A program made the position numbers and the translations under genes. Of a stretch of 40,040 nucleotides of DNA, positions 8,987 through 16,947 are shown in pieces. The DNA is taken from positions 1 through 40,040 of the forward strand of contig JAQBGV010000189.1 of the NCBI GenBank assembly GCA_032128395.1, written 5' to 3'. The number at the start of each line of letters is the position of its first letter. Position 1 is the stretch's first letter. The notes beneath the pieces are model-generated. The model made no database searches and was not told the origin of the DNA. It saw only the letters and a list, made by a program, of their open reading frames with translations. This stretch comes from JAQBGV01 sp032128395. GTDB taxonomy: Bacteria > Planctomycetota > UBA8108 > UBA1146.

Positions 8987-9544
8987 CTAGCCGGAGGTGA
9001 TGTAGATCATCACGCCGCCATCTTCGCCGGCAGCCGGCAAGATGAGGTACGGCCGATCATCCGGCAAGTCGACCTCGACGATCGGAGCGTCCGGGATCGC
9101 GAGTCCTTCGTCCACGATCGACCGAATCACCACCGCACACAGTACCGCGGCGGCTGCGAGGGGGACCAGGACCTTCCAGAGCGCGATCCTCGGCGCACCG
9201 GTCCCCAACGACCCCGTCCCCTGCGACCCCGTCCCCTGCGATGCCGTCCCGTGCGAGGCCGCCCCCGGCGGCGCCCATCCCGGGGTCGCCACCCGTGAGG
9301 CCGGTCCCCCCTGGGCTGCGCCGATCCCGGCATCGATCCCAAGACCGATCCGCTTCCACTCCAGTTCGGTGGGGAGGGGCACTCGCTCGTCCCGGAGCAC
9401 GGCATCGAGGACAGGATCATCGAGGAGCGATTCCGCGAGGCTGGGGTCGGAGGCGAGGGCGTTCTCGAGGGCGCGGGACTCGAGCTCGCCGAGATCGCGA
9501 TCGGCCCCTCGCTCGAGGAGGGCGCGGATCTCATCGCTGCTCAT
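8987..9544 (-). CDS. Putative anti-sigma factor (single-pass membrane protein)
   Basis: The product (185 aa from ATG 9544) begins with an acidic helical segment (MSSDEIRALLERGADRDLGELE, then LENALASDPSLAESLLDDP) like the cytoplasmic part of planctomycete anti-sigma proteins. A low-complexity linker of GT(A/G)SQ repeats follows, then one transmembrane helix (WKVLVPLAAAAVLCAVVIRSIV) and a short external tail. No zinc-binding HxxxCxxC motif is seen, so it is not a classic ZAS protein. The start is chosen for the AAAGGAG 6 nt upstream; a longer form from 9571 would overlap the sigma gene. Position directly after the ECF sigma gene is the main reason for the call. Confidence 0.65.
   Translation of the reverse strand: MSSDEIRALLERGADRDLGELESRALENALASDPSLAESLLDDPVLDAVLRDERVPLPTELEWKRIGLGIDAGIGAAQGGPASRVATPGWAPPGAASHGTASQGTGSQGTGSLGTGAPRIALWKVLVPLAAAAVLCAVVIRSIVDEGLAIPDAPIVEVDLPDDRPYLILPAAGEDGGVMIYITSG
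9195..9269 (-). repeat. 15-bp tandem repeat within the anti-sigma linker
   Basis: Two exact copies of GACCCCGTCCCCTGC (9210-9239) are flanked by three degenerate copies. They encode the repeated G-T-G-S-Q pentapeptide of the linker between the cytoplasmic part and the membrane helix. The period equals that of the intergenic repeat 200 bp away but the unit is different. Confidence 0.85.
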
Positions 9545-9560
9545 CCGATGCTCCTTTCCA

Positions 9561-10286
9561 TCACTCGCCATGGTCATCGTCTTTCGCGGGCTTCTCGCGG
9601 GTCCGCTCCGGGCCACCCGGATCCCAATCCGGAGGAAGCTGCTCGCGGACTCTCCGACGGGCGTGGTAGAGGCGCGACATCACCGTGCCGACCGGGATCT
9701 CGAGCGTCTCGGCGATCTCCGAGTAGCCGAGGCCTTCGTAGGAGAAGAGCACGAAGACACTGCGATGCTTCTCTCCGAGGGCTGCGACCGCGGCCGCGAC
9801 TCTCTCGCGAACCTCCTCTGCCTCGAGGGTCGCACCCGCCTTCTGGAACCGTCCGGTCGGCTGGTCGCCGCGCGGTTCGGTGAAGGTCTCATCGTACATC
9901 TGTTCCCGGCGGACCTTCCGCCGGCGGATCCGATCGATCGCGTAGTTCATCGCGATGCGATAGACCCAGGTGAAGAATCGGGCGCGGGGGTCGTATCGCC
10001 CGAGCGCCCGGTGGACCTTGATGAACACCTCCTGGGTCCCCTCGAGGGCATCTTCCCGATCGCGGAGGGTGCGGAAGAGCACTGCGAAGACCCGCTCCCG
10101 GTACTTCTCGTACAGGTTCGCGAAGCCACCCGGGTCACCGGCGAGGAAACGCCCGACGTTGCGCTGGTCCTCTTGCTCCGCCGGATCCTGCTCGCGTGGG
10201 AGTGGGGGAGTGCCGGTCGCGTCCCCAGTCTCCACGCTCGGCTTCTCGAGCGGCTCCGGGAACGTCTCGTCGCGGCGATGATTCAT
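9561..10286 (-). CDS. ECF (RpoE-like) RNA polymerase sigma factor
   Basis: The 241-aa protein has a ~45-residue charged N-terminal extension, sigma region 2 (LAGDPGGFANLYEKYRERVF, DALEGTQEVFIKVHRAL, FTWVYRIAMNYAIDRIRRRK), and region 4 with a complete helix-turn-helix (VFVLFSYEGLGYSEIAETL, then GTVMSRLYHARRRVREQL). All parts needed for promoter recognition are present. It overlaps larC by 4 nt (ATGA, 10283-10286), and the anti-sigma-like gene follows by 16 nt, so it is probably held inactive by that membrane protein until an envelope signal. The target promoters are not evident. Confidence 0.92.
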   Translation of the reverse strand: MNHRRDETFPEPLEKPSVETGDATGTPPLPREQDPAEQEDQRNVGRFLAGDPGGFANLYEKYRERVFAVLFRTLRDREDALEGTQEVFIKVHRALGRYDPRARFFTWVYRIAMNYAIDRIRRRKVRREQMYDETFTEPRGDQPTGRFQKAGATLEAEEVRERVAAAVAALGEKHRSVFVLFSYEGLGYSEIAETLEIPVGTVMSRLYHARRRVREQLPPDWDPGGPERTREKPAKDDDHGE

Positions 10287-11533
10287 CGCGAGTCACCTTC
10301 CCGCAGGCGGGCGAGTTCCGCCTCGATCTCGGCGCGGACCACTCGTAGGGGCCGTCCTGTCTCCCGGGCGATCCGGAGCAGATCCTCGTGCTCCGGGCGT
10401 TCCGAGAGCAGCTCCCCGTCGAGCCAGGCGCGTTTGATCCGGACCGGGTGCCCCCGAAGGGTTGCTTCGGTCACCTCGCGGGGGAGTGCCTCCCGGGCGA
10501 GGGTGCGGCTGCGGACCCCGAGGGTCCCGGTCCACCGGAACATCGCCCGACGGAGGCGTTCGTCCTCGCCCGGATGACCGAGCACGGAGAGCAGAAGCCC
10601 CGGGCGCCCCTTTTTCTGGATCGTCGGGACCACCCAGGCATCGAGCGCTCCTTCCGCGAGGAGTGCATCGATCCAGTCGCCGGCATCTTCGCCGCTCGCC
10701 GTATCGAGATTGGTCTCGAGGAGCACGACCTCCTCGAGGGCGGATCGTCCGGCATCGGTCGTCCAGACCCGGAGCACGTTCGGTGGCTCATCCGGTGCGG
10801 ATTCCCGAGATCCGGCCCCAGATCCACTGCCGATGAGTCTCCCGTTCACCCCGGCGCAGAAGCGATCGGCGAGCACGACGGCGAGCGCCGCGCCGGTCGG
10901 GGTGGTCACTTCGCGTCCGACCGGGAACGGATGAACTGGCACCCCCTCGAGGATTCGAAGCACTGCCGGAGCGGGAACGGCGAGCAACCCGTGGGCAGTC
11001 GAGACGGTGCCCGATCCGAGGGGAATGCTCGAACAGGTGATTTCGACCGGATCGAGTCGCTCGATCGCCAGGCAGACTCCGATCACATCGACCAGGCTGT
11101 CGATCGCTCCAATCTCGTGAAAATGCACCTCCTCGGGTGAGATGCCATGGACCGCCCCTTCCGCTTCCGCGAGCAGCCGGAAGGTCCGCCGGGCTCGATC
11201 GACCGCTCTCGACGGGAGGTCGGGGGTGTCGAGGAGGGACTCGATTTCTCGAATTCCGCGCCTCGGCGGCTCCTCTTCTCCCGACTCCACCCGAAAGGAG
11301 AGAGCTCGAATCGATCGGCGACTCACCGGGATCACTGTCGCGTGGAAGGGGGGGAGAACTGCCCGGAGCGGGCCGAGAACCGATTCCGGAGGGATCCCCA
11401 GGTCGAACAGGGCCGCTAGAACCATGTCCCCGGCGATTCCCCGATGGGCATCGAGGTGGAGACGGATCGCCCCAGCGTGCGGAGATCCCGGCCCCGTGCC
11501 CTGGTTCGTGACGTTCTGGGCGTGTTGACGCAT
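10283..11533 (-). CDS. larC: LarC-type nickel-pincer cofactor biosynthesis protein
   Basis: LarC inserts nickel into the pyridinium-dithiocarboxylate mononucleotide to form the pincer cofactor of lactate racemase and related enzymes. The 416-aa product shows family landmarks: DAHRGIAGDMVLAALFDLG, EEVHFHEIGAIDSLVDVIG, TTPTGAALAVVLADRF, LETNLD and the KKGRPGLLLSVLG region. It is one continuous frame, unlike the L. plantarum gene, which needs a ribosomal frameshift. Variations from consensus include DAHRG for DCxxG and LDT for the usual DD. No larB, larE or LarA-type racemase gene is nearby. The stop overlaps the sigma-factor start by 4 nt, an unusual partnership. Confidence 0.85.
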   Translation of the reverse strand: MRQHAQNVTNQGTGPGSPHAGAIRLHLDAHRGIAGDMVLAALFDLGIPPESVLGPLRAVLPPFHATVIPVSRRSIRALSFRVESGEEEPPRRGIREIESLLDTPDLPSRAVDRARRTFRLLAEAEGAVHGISPEEVHFHEIGAIDSLVDVIGVCLAIERLDPVEITCSSIPLGSGTVSTAHGLLAVPAPAVLRILEGVPVHPFPVGREVTTPTGAALAVVLADRFCAGVNGRLIGSGSGAGSRESAPDEPPNVLRVWTTDAGRSALEEVVLLETNLDTASGEDAGDWIDALLAEGALDAWVVPTIQKKGRPGLLLSVLGHPGEDERLRRAMFRWTGTLGVRSRTLAREALPREVTEATLRGHPVRIKRAWLDGELLSERPEHEDLLRIARETGRPLRVVRAEIEAELARLREGDSR

Positions 11534-11552
11534 CTGACCGCCCTGCTATAAT
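11525..11552 (+). promoter_or_regulatory. Near-consensus sigma70 promoter driving a long leader
   Basis: TTGACG (11525-11530), a 16-nt spacer and TATAAT (11547-11552) form one of the best housekeeping-type promoters in the window. It overlaps the first codons of larC on the other strand and points towards the HEAT-repeat gene, whose start is ~585 nt beyond the expected transcription start. Confidence 0.7.
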
Positions 11553-11559
11553 CGCCGTA

Positions 11560-12144
11560 CTCTGAAGCAACCGTCTCGACCAGCGCATCTTACGACGTTC
11601 GATCGGTCTTGCGAGCGGACCCGATGCGATAGGACGGTCTTTCGGACCTCGCCCTTTCGGACCTTGCCGGTAGCACGGGGAACGGGAGTCGGTGGAAACA
11701 CCTCTCCCGGTGCTTGCCGCTGAGGAGTCTTTCCGGGGTCGAGGCTTCGGGGGCAGAAGCTTCCGGTGTCCGGTTCCTCTTGGGTAAGGGGCTTCCGAAC
11801 TCGGGAGTGTGTGACGGAGCGTGCGGAGTCCAGTTGCGTCCTGTTGCGTCGCGGTCCCCCCCCGACGCGTCCCGCCCCTCACAACATGCGGGGGATCGGG
11901 AAATCGAAACACGGATCTAGATATTGCGACGACGGCCGGTGCCGTCGCCGCGACACGGAACATCGGAAGTCGACCCCCGCCGCACGGCGGGAGGGGCGCC
12001 TTGCCACTCCTACCGGTGGAGGCCCGATCGGAGCAATCCGATCGGCCGGGACCGGTCGAGGACGGGGAGTCCTGGCGTGGGAGCCGGGAGTCCGGCCGTG
12101 CCGGCGGAGCAGGCGGGCGATGAAGCCCGGAAAGGGATGCAGGT
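11560..12144 (+). other. Structured untranslated leader (possible cis-regulatory RNA or ncRNA)
   Basis: No protein-like frame is convincing here. The segment holds several strong RNA hairpins. At 11638-11667 there are two 15-nt direct repeats, CTTTCGGACC(T)(C/T)GCC. At 11669-11718 a long interrupted stem runs from GGTAGCAC through GGGAG and GGTG-gaaa-CACC back to CTCCC and GTGCTTGCC. At 11926-11951 GCGACGACGGC pairs with GCCGTCGCCGC. At 12024-12045 a perfect 9-bp stem CCGATCGGA closes a GCAA (GNRA) tetraloop. I do not match it to RNase P, tmRNA, 6S, SRP RNA or a riboswitch consensus I know. It may be a 5' UTR of the HEAT-repeat gene or an independent RNA. Confidence 0.5.
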
Positions 12145-14322
12145 ATGAAGCGGATCGCGCTGACCCGGATGACGCGAGGCACTCTCGCGGCCCTGGCGTT
12201 GAGCCTCGTCCTTGCGGCGGGGATCCATCTCTCCGCCCAGTCCGGGGCGATGCGCCCCGACGTCGAGAAGCTCCTCGACGAAGGGCTCAGTCTCTTCAAG
12301 CAGGACAATCTCGAAGGGGCACAACAGAAATTCGAGAAGGCCCTGATGCTCGACGTGACCTCCGAGGAGGCACTCGCGTGGGTCGAGAAGGTCGGCTACC
12401 ACCAGTTGCTGGCGGCGATCGGTTCCGACAACGCGTCGATCGAGTCGCAGATGAACACGCTGCTCGAGCTGACAACCCGCGAGGTGCGGCAGCGGGAGAG
12501 GGACCCGCAGATGATCGAAGCCGCGCTCACCGCGATGTTCGGCGGTGGCGATCGCCTCGAACAGGAGCGAGCGCTCTACGCCGGGATCAACACCCACGGG
12601 GTGTACTTGCTGCCCGGACTCGTCGCGAGGACCGCCGAAGCGGACCAGCCCGTTCGGGTGCGCGCGATCATCATGATCACCAAGCTCTCCGATGACGCGG
12701 TGCTCCCGCTCTCTCGGGTCCTCCAATCCTCCACGATCCTTCAGGTCCAGGCTGCGATCGCTGCGCTCCAGCGTATCGGCAACCCGGCCGCGATCCCGAG
12801 CCTGCTGCGCACCGCGGAAATTCACCCGGACTCCCTGGTCCGCGAGTCCGCCCGCGATGCCGCCCGCGCCCTCGGCGCCGCCGGGGGGCTCAGCGCCTCG
12901 GACGCTCTGCTCGCCCAGGCGAACCGCTTCTACAACGACTCGAACTACATGACCCGGACCTACCACGATGCACTGGTCTGGGAGATCGACGGGGAGCAGC
13001 TCACGCACACCGATGTGGCGGAGTGGGCCCTCAACGAGTTGCGCGCCGATCAGCTGATCCGCGATGCGATCGCTCTCGATGGTTCGAACGTGCGGGCGCA
13101 CGCACTCGACGCGTGCAACCGCATGGCTCGTTTCGCTGAGTACCGCGCGGTCCAGGACGTGATCGCGGATCGGGTCGGAAAGGGTGAACTCGAGGAGTCG
13201 CGCCTTGCCGAACTCCGCGGGCAAGAGCTCGAGATGGACAAGGTGAAGAGCGGCGCCTACGCGCTCTCCGACGCGACTCTGCTCGCCGCGCTCGACCTCG
13301 CACTCGAAGAGCGTCGTCCCGAGGTTGCGATCGAATTGCTCCAGGCTACTCGTTCCTTCATCACCCCGGGTACTCGCGCCGACGATGTCCCCGCCGCTCT
13401 CGGTCGGGCGCTCGGCTACGACCACCGCGGCGTCCGCTTCGCCGCGGCGGAGTGTATCTCCTACCTGAATCCGCGCGGATATGCGGACGGTGGGGAAGTG
13501 ATCCGGAACCTCTCCGAGGGCGTGACCGAGGCGGGACGACGTGTCGCGCTGACGATCTTCCCCGAAGAGGATGACCAGCTGCACGTCCGCTCGCTCCTCG
13601 AGCGTGCGAACGTCGCAAGCTTCAATGACGAGACCGCGCTCGGCGGGCTCGAGCGCGCGCTGATGTTCCCGAAGGACCTGATCGTGGTCGCCCCCGGCCT
13701 GAAGGACATGCCGACCGCGGAGCTGATCCGTCGCTTCCGCGAGGACTACCGCACCAAGCACACCCCGATCCTGGTGATCTCCGATGAGAGTGAGTACACC
13801 GAGAACGAGGCGACCTACGGCTCGGCGGAGAACGGGATCCTCGTGGTGAATCGGTCGATCGAGCCGCTTCGCCTACGCGACGATCTGCTGGCTGGGGTCC
13901 TCGCCGACGAGGCGCGCGAGCGTGACACGATGATCGCCGCCCGCGCGGCAGAGACGCTCCGCTACCTTGCCGCCCGCGAGACTTCCTTCGACCTTTCGCT
14001 CGCACGCGACGCGCTGGTCGCGGCTCTCGAGAATCCCTCCGACACGGTTCGGATCCCCGCCTGCCGGGCGATCGCGAGCCTCGGTATTCTCCGCGCGGGC
14101 CCCGCACTCGTCCGGATCTGCCAGGAAGGGGAGGCGAATTCCCTCGACCTCCGGGTCGCTGCGCTCCAGACCATCGGTGACATCCACCGCGGGGGCGCCC
14201 AGATCGAGCCTGCTCTGATCGCGGTCCTCGACGCGGCGGTCGAGTCGAGCGAAGTGCAGCTCCAGCGCGCGGCGTCGCGCGCCAAGGGGATGATCGCGCC
14301 GGGAATATACCGCGAGAACTAG
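12145..14322 (+). CDS. Exported TPR/HEAT-repeat protein with degenerate receiver-like domain
   Basis: The 725-aa protein has an N-terminal signal/anchor (GTLAALALSLVLAAGIHLSAQ), a TPR-like pair (LDEGLSLFKQDNLEGAQQKFEKAL, ~43-70), HEAT-type helical repeats (~150-250, 415-440, 590-720), and an insert at ~465-580 that resembles a response-regulator receiver. There RRVALTIF looks like strand 1, DLIVVAPGLKDMPTAELIRRFRE like strand 3 with its following helix, and TPILVIS like strand 4. Alanine 516 sits where the phospho-acceptor aspartate would be, so phosphorylation is not expected. It is probably a scaffold in the periplasm or at the membrane. RBS-like AAAGGGA lies ~12 nt upstream. The function is unknown. 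Confidence 0.8.
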   Translation: MKRIALTRMTRGTLAALALSLVLAAGIHLSAQSGAMRPDVEKLLDEGLSLFKQDNLEGAQQKFEKALMLDVTSEEALAWVEKVGYHQLLAAIGSDNASIESQMNTLLELTTREVRQRERDPQMIEAALTAMFGGGDRLEQERALYAGINTHGVYLLPGLVARTAEADQPVRVRAIIMITKLSDDAVLPLSRVLQSSTILQVQAAIAALQRIGNPAAIPSLLRTAEIHPDSLVRESARDAARALGAAGGLSASDALLAQANRFYNDSNYMTRTYHDALVWEIDGEQLTHTDVAEWALNELRADQLIRDAIALDGSNVRAHALDACNRMARFAEYRAVQDVIADRVGKGELEESRLAELRGQELEMDKVKSGAYALSDATLLAALDLALEERRPEVAIELLQATRSFITPGTRADDVPAALGRALGYDHRGVRFAAAECISYLNPRGYADGGEVIRNLSEGVTEAGRRVALTIFPEEDDQLHVRSLLERANVASFNDETALGGLERALMFPKDLIVVAPGLKDMPTAELIRRFREDYRTKHTPILVISDESEYTENEATYGSAENGILVVNRSIEPLRLRDDLLAGVLADEARERDTMIAARAAETLRYLAARETSFDLSLARDALVAALENPSDTVRIPACRAIASLGILRAGPALVRICQEGEANSLDLRVAALQTIGDIHRGGAQIEPALIAVLDAAVESSEVQLQRAASRAKGMIAPGIYREN

Positions 14323-14347
14323 AGCCGAGATCACAGTGAGAACGTGG

Positions 14348-14388
14348 ACCGGCCCGCGGGGATGACTCCCTGCGGGCCGGTTCTCATC
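14348..14388 (+). terminator. Rho-independent terminator after the HEAT-repeat gene
   Basis: ACCGGCCCGCGGGG and CCCTGCGGGCCGGT form a GC-rich stem around a short loop, followed by TTCTCATCT. It lies 26 nt after the stop codon at 14322. The T-tract is interrupted. Confidence 0.7.
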
Positions 14389-14471
14389 TCACTTCTGGCG
14401 AGGGAATCTCGACAGGAACCACCGACCTGGGATGATCGGTTCTCCAACCCGAGAGGACGGAACTCAGTCCG

Positions 14472-14942
14472 ATGGCCAAGGAGCAGCGCGAGGAGTGGCG
14501 CCGGGAGCAGGAGGACAGGATCGCGCTCATCGAACAGCGCGCACTGGACCGCGATCGCCGGCTCTCCCTCGCTGACGAGGTAGGTTCGACCGCCAGCGGC
14601 GCCCGAAACTTCGATCCCGGGGCTCCGAGCCGATTCCGAAAACTCCGCGCACTCTCGCGCTTCCTTCTCCTCTCGAGCTACTTGCTCCTCGGGCTGGTGA
14701 TCGCAGGAATCGGGGTCACGCTCTGGCTCTGGCGCGAAGGGGTGATCGTGGAGCGGGGGATCCTGGCCCTCGCGGTCGCCGGTTGGCTGCTCGCGGGTGG
14801 GTTTCTCTACTCCCTCTTCAAGTTCCTCGGAGAGCTCGCCTGGTTGCTCGCCGATCTCGGCGACCACCAGAACGATGTGCGGAACCTGTTGATCGATCTG
14901 CGGGATGACCTGCACCGACGATGGAGTTCTGGCGGGGGCTAG
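14472..14942 (+). CDS. Small membrane protein with two TM helices, unknown function
   Basis: The 156-aa product has a highly charged N-terminus (MAKEQREEWRREQEDR), then two hydrophobic helices (FLLLSSYLLLGLVIAGIGVTLWLW and GILALAVAGWLLAGGFLYSLF) and an amphipathic C-terminus (NDVRNLLIDLRDDLHRRW) that could form a coiled coil. The two helices put both termini on the same side, probably cytoplasmic. No family is recognised. It is bounded by terminators on both sides, so it is monocistronic; GAGAGG is found ~15 nt upstream of ATG. Confidence 0.7.
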   Translation: MAKEQREEWRREQEDRIALIEQRALDRDRRLSLADEVGSTASGARNFDPGAPSRFRKLRALSRFLLLSSYLLLGLVIAGIGVTLWLWREGVIVERGILALAVAGWLLAGGFLYSLFKFLGELAWLLADLGDHQNDVRNLLIDLRDDLHRRWSSGGG

Positions 14943-14953
14943 GGGAGGGGACG

Positions 14954-14997
14954 AAAAACACGGGGCGAAGCCGGAATTCCGGCTTCGCCCCATGTTT
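14954..14997. terminator. Bidirectional terminator between convergent genes
   Basis: GGGGCGAAGCCGG and CCGGCTTCGCCCC form a perfect 13-bp stem around AATT (14962-14991). An A-run precedes it (14954-14958) and ATGTTT follows, giving U-tracts for both strands. It separates the small membrane-protein gene from the Roadblock gene coming the other way. Confidence 0.88.
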
Positions 14998-15023
14998 CAG
15001 CTGCTCGGGCCCGAGGTCTTCGA

Positions 15024-15536
15024 TCAGTCGACAAAGAAGAAGTCGAGCGCTCCCTTCGCGGAGTCGCCGAAGTCCTTGCCGAGATCGTCGCCGCCCTCGC
15101 GCGGCGGGCGGTTCTTGATCCCCTTGAAGATTTCCTCGAGCTTCTCGCTCGCCTCTTTTGCGTAGAGGCGGACCATTCCGATCGTCGTGCGCTCGTCGAA
15201 GACGGTCGCGAGGATCGTGCGGTCCCCGACCAGGGTCAGCTGGATGCTGTCCTTGCGCCCCTGGTGGAAGAGCACCGAGAACTCATCTTCACCGAGGAGC
15301 CGGGCCATCTCGCGGGTGGCGGCGTACGAACCCGCTACGAGGGCGGAGACGGACTGGAGATCGATGCCGGCGGTCGTTCCCGCCTTGGTCACCATGTGAC
15401 CTTCCTTGTCGATGAGGATGTTGCACTTCGAGTCCGAGAGCTTCAGGAACTCGTTCAACACCTCATTGATCTTCTCTACGTCTTCTTTGTAGAAGACGAC
15501 GCGCTTCTGTCTCAGATGATCACTGTCACTGACCAC
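15024..15536 (-). CDS. Roadblock/LC7-domain protein (MglB-like)
   Basis: This 170-aa protein has a Roadblock/LC7 fold: helix 1 (YKEDVEKINEVLNEFLKL), strand pair (CNILIDKEGHMVTKAG), the G-I-D-LQSVSALVAGSYAATREMARLL helix, and the final strands and helix (DSIQLTLVGDRTILATVF, then TIGMVRLYAKEASEKLEEIF). Such proteins act as GTPase-activating or docking partners of MglA-type GTPases. A ~28-residue acidic C-terminal tail ending FFFVD extends beyond the fold. The start is GTG at 15536. It lies 60 nt downstream of the GTPase gene, the usual MglA-MglB pairing, and is the last gene of the cluster before the terminator. Confidence 0.88.
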   Translation of the reverse strand: MVSDSDHLRQKRVVFYKEDVEKINEVLNEFLKLSDSKCNILIDKEGHMVTKAGTTAGIDLQSVSALVAGSYAATREMARLLGEDEFSVLFHQGRKDSIQLTLVGDRTILATVFDERTTIGMVRLYAKEASEKLEEIFKGIKNRPPREGGDDLGKDFGDSAKGALDFFFVD

Positions 15537-15596
15537 GGCTATCCTCCACGTTCCATCCTGATCTGATCGCCCCGGGCGGAGTCTGTTCGACGACGG

Positions 15597-16532
15597 CTAG
15601 CCGGCGAGCAACTCCCGCAGCTTGCCCGTGAAATGGAGGTAGGCGCCGGCACCAGCCAGGAGCACGAGGCCGCCGAACACTACCCAGCGCATTCCATTGG
15701 ATTTCTTCTTCCGAGGGGGGACCTGGATCGCCGGACGGGCGACCCGCACTCCTCCCTGAATCGGCACCGCTTGCCCCCGGGCCCGCATCGGGACCTGATG
15801 TTGTGGGGCACTCGCCATCGCGGCTCGGGGTGCGTGCGTCGCGACCGCGGTCGGAGCCGATTGGGCGTATCCCACCGCCATGCCCCCGCCCGCGGCAACC
15901 GCGGCAGGAGCTGGCGCAGGCCGGCGCGAGACGACGCTGCCACCGCCGTGCTGGCGGTTGAGCGACTCGAGGACCATGCCGGCCAGGTGCTTGAGCGTCG
16001 GGAACACCCCGTGACCGTCGCGAGCGACCGCTTCGTAAGTGGGGCAGTTCCACTTGTTGAGCGCTTGGTTCATCTCCTCGACCGTGTAGATCTCGGGGAG
16101 ATCACGCTTGTTGTACTGCAACACGATCTGGGTCGTCTCCGGGCTCATCCCGTACTCGCGGAGGTTCTCCGCGAGATTCTCGAGCGACTCCAGGTTCTCG
16201 GCCATCTTGCCTTTCTTGGAGTCCGCCACGAACACGACGCCGTCCGCGCCTTGCAGCACTAGTTTTCGCGTCGAGTTGTAGTAGACCTGGCCGGGCACTG
16301 TATAGATCTGGAACTTGGTCTTCATCCCCGCCACCTGACCAAGATTCAGGGGGAGGAAGTCGAAGAACAGCGTGCGGTCGCCCTCGGTCGCGATCGAGGT
16401 CAAGTCCCCGACGCTTCCCTGAGGCGCCTTGACGTGGACCACCTCTAGATTGGTGGTCTTCCCGCTGAGGCCAGGACCGTAGTACACGACCTTGCAGTTG
16501 ACCTCTTTGAGGGCGAAGTTGATCTGTACCAT
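15597..16532 (-). CDS. mglA: MglA-type Ras-like GTPase with C-terminal membrane anchor
   Basis: Residues 1-195 match the MglA family closely: MVQINFALKEVNCKVVYYGPGLSGKTTNL with the P-loop at 19-26, GDRTLFFDFLPL, the family-specific TVPGQ at 78-82 in place of DxxG, and NKRD (141-144) for guanine specificity. Bacterial MglA normally ends there at ~195 residues. This protein continues with ~80 Ala/Pro-rich residues, a basic RKKK patch (274-277) and one hydrophobic helix (MRWVVFGGLVLLAGAGAYLHF, 281-301) followed by ten residues, as in a tail-anchored protein. The GTPase head should therefore face the cytoplasm on a flexible tether. Roadblock genes flank it on both sides, 60 nt away. Confidence 0.92.
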   Translation of the reverse strand: MVQINFALKEVNCKVVYYGPGLSGKTTNLEVVHVKAPQGSVGDLTSIATEGDRTLFFDFLPLNLGQVAGMKTKFQIYTVPGQVYYNSTRKLVLQGADGVVFVADSKKGKMAENLESLENLAENLREYGMSPETTQIVLQYNKRDLPEIYTVEEMNQALNKWNCPTYEAVARDGHGVFPTLKHLAGMVLESLNRQHGGGSVVSRRPAPAPAAVAAGGGMAVGYAQSAPTAVATHAPRAAMASAPQHQVPMRARGQAVPIQGGVRVARPAIQVPPRKKKSNGMRWVVFGGLVLLAGAGAYLHFTGKLRELLAG

Positions 16533-16593
16533 CTGTTCCTCACTCCCTGCGATCCGGGTTCAGATCGCCGGGCTCGGGTCGGTGTTCTCTTGC

Positions 16594-16947
16594 TCAGGCC
16601 GAGAACTCGCAGCGATGCCGGAGCTTCCGGGCCATGCTGCGGATCTCGACCAAGTCGGTCTCCAACTTCAGATTCTTTTTTGTGACCACCACGAGATACG
16701 CCGGTCCGAGACTGAGGAAAATCAGCTTCCCCTTGTCCGCGGTCAGGACCATCTCTTCGGGGATCTCGCCGCAGAATTCGCGCAGACTGCGACGCAGCGT
16801 CATCACGAGTGAAGAGGAGAGCGCCGCCACGGCGTCCTCCTCGAGGTCCGGGCCGAGAGCGGCGGCGACCATGATCCCGTCGTCGGTGATCACCATGCTC
16901 CCCTGCACGCAGGGGACTTCGTTCAAGTTCTTGAGGAGGGTCTTCAC
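16594..16947 (-). CDS. Short Roadblock/LC7-domain protein
   Basis: The 117-aa protein is a minimal Roadblock domain: helix 1 (MKTLLKNLNEVPCVQGSMV), strand (ITDDGIMVAAAL), helix 2 (DAVAALSSSLVMTLRRSL), two strands (MVLTADKGKLIFLSLGPAYLVVVT), and the final helix (LVEIRSMARKLRHR). It probably forms homo- or heterodimers with the other Roadblock proteins here and contacts the GTPase. The start is GTG at 16947, overlapping the stop of the TPR-Roadblock gene by 4 nt (GTGA), so the two are translationally coupled. Confidence 0.88.
   Translation of the reverse strand: MKTLLKNLNEVPCVQGSMVITDDGIMVAAALGPDLEEDAVAALSSSLVMTLRRSLREFCGEIPEEMVLTADKGKLIFLSLGPAYLVVVTKKNLKLETDLVEIRSMARKLRHRCEFSA

Noticed and set aside
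11560..12144. Known ncRNA or riboswitch (RNase P, tmRNA, 6S, SRP, TPP, cobalamin, c-di-GMP)
   Set aside because: Hairpins are clear but none of the conserved sequence blocks of these families that I know is present.
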